DNA of 64,000 nt. It comes from Glycomyces harbinensis (lineage in GTDB: Bacteria > Actinomycetota > Actinomycetes > Mycobacteriales > Micromonosporaceae). Each line of letters starts with the position of its first letter. Position 1 is the first letter of the stretch. The notes under the pieces are model-generated. The model searched no databases and was not told where the DNA came from. It was given only the letters and a program-made list of their open reading frames with translations. Positions 59,271 through 64,000 of this stretch are shown here, in pieces. The stretch covers positions 124,001 to 188,000 of the forward strand of contig NZ_FNAD01000012.1 of assembly GCF_900101745.1 (NCBI RefSeq), written 5' to 3'. The position numbers were made by a program, and so were the translations under genes.

Positions 59271-62141
59271 ATGCGAGTGGAACTGCTGGGACCGTTGCTG
59301 GTGCGGGACGACGCGGGAGGCGAGATCGCCGTCCCCGCCGGCCGCCAGCGCGCCCTCCTGGCCAGGCTCGCCCTCGAACCCGGCCGGAACGTCACCGCCG
59401 CGGCCCTCATCGACGCCCTCTGGCCCGACGACGCGCCCGCCAACGCCACCGGCGCCCTCCACACCCAGCTGTCGCGCCTGCGCCGCCTCCTCGGCGGCGC
59501 GCACATCGAAAGCGGCACAGGCGGTTACCGCCTCACCGGCGCGACCACCGACGCGGCCGAATTCGAGCAGGCGGCCGCCCGCGCCGAAGCGGCCTCCAGA
59601 GAGGACTCGCCCGCGGCCGTCCGCGACCACGCCGAGGCCGCTCTGGCGCTCTGGCGCGGGCCGGCGCTGGCCGACCTCGACCACGCCCCGTTCGCCGGGA
59701 CCGCCCTCGTGCGGCTGTCGGTGCGCCGCGAGGCGGTCGCCGCGCTCCACCTGGACGCGCGGCTGCGCCTGGACGGCGCCGAGGCCGTCCTCGGCGAGCT
59801 GGCGGCGCGCCACGCCGCCGACCCGCTCGCCGAAGCGGACGCGGCCCGCTACATGCGGGCCCTCGCCGCCTCCGGACGCCAGGCCGAGGCGCTGTCGGTC
59901 TACGAGTCGGTGCGGGCGCGGCTCGCCGACGAGCTCGGCGTCGACCCGTCCGCGGGCCTCGCCGCCGCCCATCTCGACGTGCTGCGCGGCGTGGAGGCGT
60001 CGACCGCCGCGAAGTCCAGCCGCCTGCCGCGTCCCCTCACCGCCTGCATCGGCCGCGAGTCCGAGCTGGAAGCCCTCGCGGCGCTGCTCAAGGCCAACCG
60101 GCTGGTAACGCTCACCGGCCCCGGCGGCACCGGCAAGACCCGCCTGGCGATCGAGGCCGCCCACCGCCTCGCCGCCGACGGGCACGCGGTGCACCTGGTC
60201 GAACTGGCGCCCGTGGCCGACCCGTCCCGGCTCCCCGAGATCGTGCTCGACACGCTCGGCCTGGGCGAGTCGATCCTCTCGCGCCGCAACGAGGACCCGA
60301 TGGCGCGACTGGTCGAGGCCCTGTGGGGCCGCGACACGGTGCTCGCCGTCGACAACTGCGAGCACCTCATCGAGGACGCCGCCGCGCTCCTGGCGCAGCT
60401 CCTCGCGCAGGTCCCGGGCCTGCGGGTGCTCGCCACCAGCCGCGAGGCGCTGGGCATCACCGGCGAGGCCGTCTTCGGCGTCGGCCCGCTCCCGCTGCCC
60501 GAACCGGACGCGCCCCTCGCGGACCTGCGCTCGCACGCGGCGATCCGCCTGTTCGAGGAGCGCGCTCGCCAGAGCGACCCGGACTTCACCGTGGACGAGG
60601 CGAACGCGCCCACGGTCGTTCAGGTCTGCACCGCGCTCGACGGACTGCCGCTCGCGGTCGAACTCGCGGCCGCGCGCCTGCGCGGCATGAGTCTCGACGA
60701 CCTCGCCGCCCGCCTGGACGACCGCTTCGGCCTGCTCGGGCGCGGCCCCCGCACCGCCGAACCGCGACAGCGGACCCTCCGCGCGGTCGTGGACTGGAGC
60801 TGGGACCTGCTCGACCCCGCCGAGCGGCGCGTCCTCGCCCGCATGTCGGTCTTCAACGGCGGCGCCGACCTCGACGCGGCCTGCGAGGTCTGCTCGGCGA
60901 CCGCCGACCAGATCACCGGCCTGGTCGACAAGTCCCTCGTGCAGCGTCTTCCCGGCGGCCGGTACCGGCTGCTGGAGACCGTCCGCGAGTACGCCGCCGC
61001 CCGGCTGGCCGAGTCCGGCGAGACCGGCGACTACTATGCGCGCCATGCCGAGTACTTCGCCGCAGTGGGCGAAGCCGCCGAGCCGCACCTGATGCGGGCC
61101 GAGCAGGTCGAATGGCTCGACCGCCTCGCGCTCGACCACGGGAACCTCACCGCCGCCGTCCGCCGCATGATCGCGGCCGGCGACGCCCCCCTCGCCCACC
61201 GCGCGATCGCCCCGCTCTCCTGGTACTGGTGGATGCGCGGCTACCGCCTCGAAGGGCAGGAGCTGGCCCGGCAGGTGCGCGCCATGGAAGGGCCCGTCGC
61301 CTCGATCTACCGCGCGAAGGTCGCGATGGCCGGCAGTTGGGGCATGTGGTCGGGCCAGCTCGACCCCACCGAGGTCGACGCGGGGTTCGCCGAGGCCGAG
61401 ATCCTCATCGAGCGCGACCAGGTCAGCGTGGCCGAGCCGGTGGCGCAGATGGTGCCGATCATCCGGGCCCTGCTCGCGGGGGACGAGACGCGCCTGCGCT
61501 CGATCCTGGAGTCGCTGGTCCGCCCCGAGGACGCCTGGGTGCGGGGCATCGCGCTCATGTTCGTCTCCGACTTCTCGCTCCGGGCGGGCCGCAAGGAGCT
61601 CGCCTCCGCCGAACTGGCCGAGTCGAACGCGATCTTCGAGCGCCTCGGCGAGCGGTTCGGGCTGATCCTCTCCCTCCAGGGCCTGGCGGGGGACCGGATG
61701 GCCGCGGGGGACTACCGGGAAGCGCGCCGAATGCTGTTGCGCGCCATAGCGGCCGAAGCCGAGTTCGGGGCCGACCTCGCCGACTCGGTCATCGCCGAGA
61801 GCCTGTGGCGCCTCGACGCCGAGCACGGCGACGACCCCGCCGCCGAACTGGGCCGGATGCGCGTGGTCGAGGAGCGCGCCAAGCGGATCGGCAACACCGA
61901 GAACGTCATCGCCGCCCGGGTGTCCGCCTCGATCTGCATGCGCCGCCTCGGCAGGCTCGTCGAGGCCCGCGACGAGCTGCTGTCCGCCGAGATCGGCCTG
62001 CCCCGCTTCCTCTCCTTCTCCGAGGTCTCGGTGCAGCTGTACCGCCAGCTCGCGGTCGTGGCGCGCGAACTCGGCGACCCGGATCTGGAGATCCGGGCCG
62101 CCGGCATGGTCAGCGGCAGCAACTGGCCCTTCAGCTCGTGA
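59271..62141 (+). CDS. AfsR/SARP-family regulator with NB-ARC-type ATPase
   Basis: This is a 956-residue regulator. Its domains are an OmpR-type winged helix (about 1-90, LLGPLLVRDD start), a BTAD domain (90-245), an NTPase with Walker A GPGGTGKTRL (about 281-290) and Walker B VLAVDNCEHL, and a long helical C-terminus. This is the AfsR/large SARP layout of actinobacteria, often controlling secondary metabolism. CAAGAT (59259-59264) gives a +7 at the ATG, so it may be leaderless. Its 3' end overlaps the exporter permease gene by 11 bases in a convergent arrangement. The targets may include that exporter, but this is not shown. Confidence 0.9.
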   Translation: MRVELLGPLLVRDDAGGEIAVPAGRQRALLARLALEPGRNVTAAALIDALWPDDAPANATGALHTQLSRLRRLLGGAHIESGTGGYRLTGATTDAAEFEQAAARAEAASREDSPAAVRDHAEAALALWRGPALADLDHAPFAGTALVRLSVRREAVAALHLDARLRLDGAEAVLGELAARHAADPLAEADAARYMRALAASGRQAEALSVYESVRARLADELGVDPSAGLAAAHLDVLRGVEASTAAKSSRLPRPLTACIGRESELEALAALLKANRLVTLTGPGGTGKTRLAIEAAHRLAADGHAVHLVELAPVADPSRLPEIVLDTLGLGESILSRRNEDPMARLVEALWGRDTVLAVDNCEHLIEDAAALLAQLLAQVPGLRVLATSREALGITGEAVFGVGPLPLPEPDAPLADLRSHAAIRLFEERARQSDPDFTVDEANAPTVVQVCTALDGLPLAVELAAARLRGMSLDDLAARLDDRFGLLGRGPRTAEPRQRTLRAVVDWSWDLLDPAERRVLARMSVFNGGADLDAACEVCSATADQITGLVDKSLVQRLPGGRYRLLETVREYAAARLAESGETGDYYARHAEYFAAVGEAAEPHLMRAEQVEWLDRLALDHGNLTAAVRRMIAAGDAPLAHRAIAPLSWYWWMRGYRLEGQELARQVRAMEGPVASIYRAKVAMAGSWGMWSGQLDPTEVDAGFAEAEILIERDQVSVAEPVAQMVPIIRALLAGDETRLRSILESLVRPEDAWVRGIALMFVSDFSLRAGRKELASAELAESNAIFERLGERFGLILSLQGLAGDRMAAGDYREARRMLLRAIAAEAEFGADLADSVIAESLWRLDAEHGDDPAAELGRMRVVEERAKRIGNTENVIAARVSASICMRRLGRLVEARDELLSAEIGLPRFLSFSEVSVQLYRQLAVVARELGDPDLEIRAAGMVSGSNWPFSS

Positions 62142-62928
62142 GCTTGCGGCGGTAGGCCCGCAGCGACAGCGGCACGAACACCGCGAACAGGGCCGCGCAC
62201 CAGCCCAGGAGCGCCAGCAGCTCACCGCCGGGCGTCCCGCCGTCGAGGAAGACCCGCATCGAGTCGGCCATGGACGTCAGCGGGTTCACCGTCGCCCACC
62301 ACTGCACCGGCTCGGGCAGCGTGTCCTTCTGGACGAAGATCGTGGACGTGTAGGCCAGCGGCATGAGCAGGCTGATCATCCAGGTCTGGATCTGCTCCTC
62401 GGACTTGGCGGTGAGGCCCACCAGCACCATCGTCCAGGAGCACGCGAACAGGAACAGGAGCATGACGCCCGCCGCGCCCGCGACCCCCGCGACTCCGCCG
62501 TCGGCCCGGTAGCCGATCGCGAAGGCGACGCCGCCGACGATGAGCAGCGACCACGCGTGCTTGACCATGTCGGCCGCGACCCGCCCGGCCAGCAGCGCGA
62601 AGCGCGAGACCGGCATCGCGGTGAGCCGGTCGAACACGCCCGACTTCAGGTCCCCGAACAGGCCCAGACCGGTCGCGGTGATCGCGAAGAACAGGCCCAT
62701 GGCGATGATCGAGGGCCCCGCGTAGTCGAGGAACGCCTGCCAGGACCCCATCATCTGGCCGCCCATGAAGAAGGTGACCGACAAGAGGATCATGAGTGGG
62801 ATCATGACGAACTCGACCAGCTGCGCGGGCTGGTTGCGGATCGACACGAGCGAGCGCGCGGTCATCGACGCGGCCTGGGCGAACGCCCCGCGCCGGGTCG
62901 TCCAGGCGGTCACGGTCTCGGTGGTCAT
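62131..62928 (-). CDS. ABC-2 type exporter permease (DrrB-like)
   Basis: This is a 265-residue membrane protein with six hydrophobic helices and the ABC-2 motif region (LFAITATGLGLFGDLKSGVFDRL, partly quoted). Downstream is WWATVNPLTSMADSMRVFLDGG, the conserved C-terminal segment in DrrB-like permeases. It starts at ATG 62928 overlapping the ATPase stop as ATGA. The pair is typical of drug or lipid efflux. The substrate is unknown. Confidence 0.9.
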   Translation of the reverse strand: MTTETVTAWTTRRGAFAQAASMTARSLVSIRNQPAQLVEFVMIPLMILLSVTFFMGGQMMGSWQAFLDYAGPSIIAMGLFFAITATGLGLFGDLKSGVFDRLTAMPVSRFALLAGRVAADMVKHAWSLLIVGGVAFAIGYRADGGVAGVAGAAGVMLLFLFACSWTMVLVGLTAKSEEQIQTWMISLLMPLAYTSTIFVQKDTLPEPVQWWATVNPLTSMADSMRVFLDGGTPGGELLALLGWCAALFAVFVPLSLRAYRRKLTS

Positions 62929-63887
62929 GCCGGCACCTCCGTCTTCTTCTCGTCGGTGCCGGTGCGGTGCCCGGTCAGGGTCAGGAACACCTCGTCGAGC
63001 GTCGGCTCGTCGAGGCCGAACGCGGCCAGGTCGACGCCGGCCTGCGACACCCGGGACATGAGGGCGGTGGCCTCCCCGGCGTGGGCCACGGGCACGAACA
63101 GGGTCGCGTCCTCCTCGCGGACGCTCGCGCCGATGGTCCAGTCGGCGAGGTCGCGCAGCTGCGCGAGCGCGTCGGGCCGGACGGGCCGCAGCCGCAGCAC
63201 GAGGCCGCCCACGGTCTGCTTGAGCTGCGAGGGCGTGCCCGAGGCGATGACCCGGCCGGAGTCGACCACCGCGATCGAGTCGGCCAGCTGGTCGGCCTCC
63301 TCCAGGTACTGGGTGGTCAGCAGGACGGTGGTGCCCTCGGCGACCAGCTCCCGCACGACCTCCCACAACCCGTTGCGGCTGTTGGGGTCCAGCCCGGTGG
63401 TCGGCTCGTCCAGGACCAGGACCTCGGGCCTGCGCACGATCGACGCGGCCAGGTCGAGCCGGCGGCGCATCCCGCCGGAGTAGCCCGCGACGGGCCGCGA
63501 GGCCGCGTGGGCCAGGTCGAACCGCTCGATCAGCTCGTGCGCGCGGGCCTTGGCCTGCGACCGCGAGGCCCCGAGGAGCCGGGCGATGAGCACGAGGTTC
63601 TGCTCGCCGGTGAGCCCGTCGTCGAGCCCGGCGTACTGGCCGGTGAGGCTCAGGCGCTCGCGCACCTGCGCGGCCTGGGCGACCACGTCCAGCCCGAGCA
63701 CGCGGGCGGTCCCCGCATCGGGGACGGTGAGGGTGGACAGGACGCGGACGGCCGTGGTCTTGCCCGCGCCGTTGGGGCCGAGCAGGCCCATGACCGTGCC
63801 CGGGGCGACGCCGAGGTCGATGCCGTCCAGGGCGCGGACCTCGCCGAAGGACTTCACCAGCCCTCGCACTTCGATGGCGTACTTCAT
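62925..63887 (-). CDS. Daunorubicin-resistance-type ABC transporter ATP-binding protein (DrrA-like)
   Basis: This is a 320-residue ATPase with Walker A GPNGAGKTT, the signature SGGMRRRLDLA, Walker B VLVLDEPTTGLDP, and the DrrA C-terminal region (FGLDEPTLDEVFLTLTGHRT) required for efflux. It overlaps the permease gene as ATGA, so the two form an exporter. ATG 63887 lies after GAGAGGCACCCCCT. The promoter upstream contains three CTTTCAC half-sites. A single ABC operon of this type often gives resistance to a compound made or met by the host. Confidence 0.92.
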   Translation of the reverse strand: MKYAIEVRGLVKSFGEVRALDGIDLGVAPGTVMGLLGPNGAGKTTAVRVLSTLTVPDAGTARVLGLDVVAQAAQVRERLSLTGQYAGLDDGLTGEQNLVLIARLLGASRSQAKARAHELIERFDLAHAASRPVAGYSGGMRRRLDLAASIVRRPEVLVLDEPTTGLDPNSRNGLWEVVRELVAEGTTVLLTTQYLEEADQLADSIAVVDSGRVIASGTPSQLKQTVGGLVLRLRPVRPDALAQLRDLADWTIGASVREEDATLFVPVAHAGEATALMSRVSQAGVDLAAFGLDEPTLDEVFLTLTGHRTGTDEKKTEVPA

Positions 63888-63937
63888 AGGGGGTGCCTCT
63901 CTGGTTCGCTTTCTGTACGACCAGGCTGCGCCCCTCG

Positions 63938-63986
63938 CCTTTCACCCCGCTTGCAGCGCGCTTTCACCGCCGCACGGGCGTGAAAG
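63938..63986. promoter_or_regulatory. CTTTCAC repeats upstream of the exporter operon
   Basis: CTTTCAC occurs at 63939-63945 and 63961-63967, and GTGAAAG, its inverted form, at 63980-63986. The last two form an inverted repeat with 12 bases between them. They lie 50-100 bases upstream of the ATPase start and may bind a transcription regulator. Confidence 0.4.
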
Positions 63987-64000
63987 GGCCGCGCAAGGTC

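Noticed and set aside
58343..59518. Long minus-strand ORF spanning the tandem repeats and the immunity gene
   Set aside because: It reads the Imm1-like gene out of frame; its repeated GEACEPSIHGL segment is only the translation of the DNA repeat.

Overview
The window is about 70% G+C. It uses many GTG and TTG starts and carries cytochrome bcc-aa3 genes (ctaE-qcrCAB), a cydABCD bd-oxidase operon, IdeR/DtxR-type iron boxes, a CebR-like box, an AfsR/SARP regulator and Stealth and STAND proteins. This points to a free-living, xylan-degrading, high-GC actinobacterium. A Glycomycetaceae-like genome is my best guess, but that is inference from gene content only.

Layout. 1-2044: two ATPases of an oligopeptide/dipeptide ABC importer, whose upstream subunits lie outside the window. 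2250-9121 (minus): a six-gene co-directional cluster. It runs from a Crp/Fnr regulator through a small membrane protein, a nucleotidyltransferase-fold protein, a caspase-STAND NTPase and a double WD40 propeller to an alpha/beta hydrolase. The last three genes overlap or nearly touch and look like a biological-conflict (cell-suicide or defence) operon. Its STAND-WD40 protein, usually one chain, is here split in two at a GTGA junction. 9138-13094: a DUF3159 membrane protein, an unknown protein, threonine aldolase, and iron storage (bfd, bfr) under iron boxes. 13337-16296: a Tat-exported GH10 xylanase, an ElaA-type acetyltransferase and proC. 16487-22398: cydABCD. 22499-28200: a 2H phosphoesterase-like protein, a Stealth sugar-phosphate transferase, an M3 peptidase and a metallophosphatase. 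28310-33727: a small membrane protein, an XRE-type regulator, Nif3, a coiled-coil zinc-ribbon protein, trpD and a receiver-like protein. 33917-38223: ctaE-qcrCAB. 38285-46667 (minus): a short RelA/SpoT homolog, a DnaQ-GIY/YIG nuclease, and a transglutaminase-DUF58-MoxR operon. 46801-49812: leuS with its own leader. 49858-57580: a membrane protein, a second GH10 xylanase with CBM2, dps, and an alpha-xylosidase-xylB-xylA operon. 57785-63887: a PAT-type acetyltransferase, a probable orphan Imm1 immunity protein, an AfsR-like regulator and a DrrAB-like ABC exporter.

How it fits together. The two secreted xylanases release xylo-oligosaccharides, and the intracellular alpha-xylosidase, xylose isomerase and xylulokinase feed xylose to the pentose phosphate pathway. 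Candidate operators lie near these genes: a CebR-like box, GAAA/TTTC palindromes and a TTAGT/ACTAA palindrome. The two oxidase branches, bcc-aa3 and bd, are both represented.

The most notable observations are three. First, the split caspase-STAND/WD40/hydrolase operon beside a self-operator-bearing Crp/Fnr gene. Second, a leaderless nine-codon leader ORF with tandem CTC-CTT leucine codons, then two hairpins and a T6 tract, ahead of leuS; leuS itself uses CTG at essentially every leucine and has no CTC. Third, a short dispersed repeat shared between the leuS leader and a three-copy tandem array 11.5 kb away.
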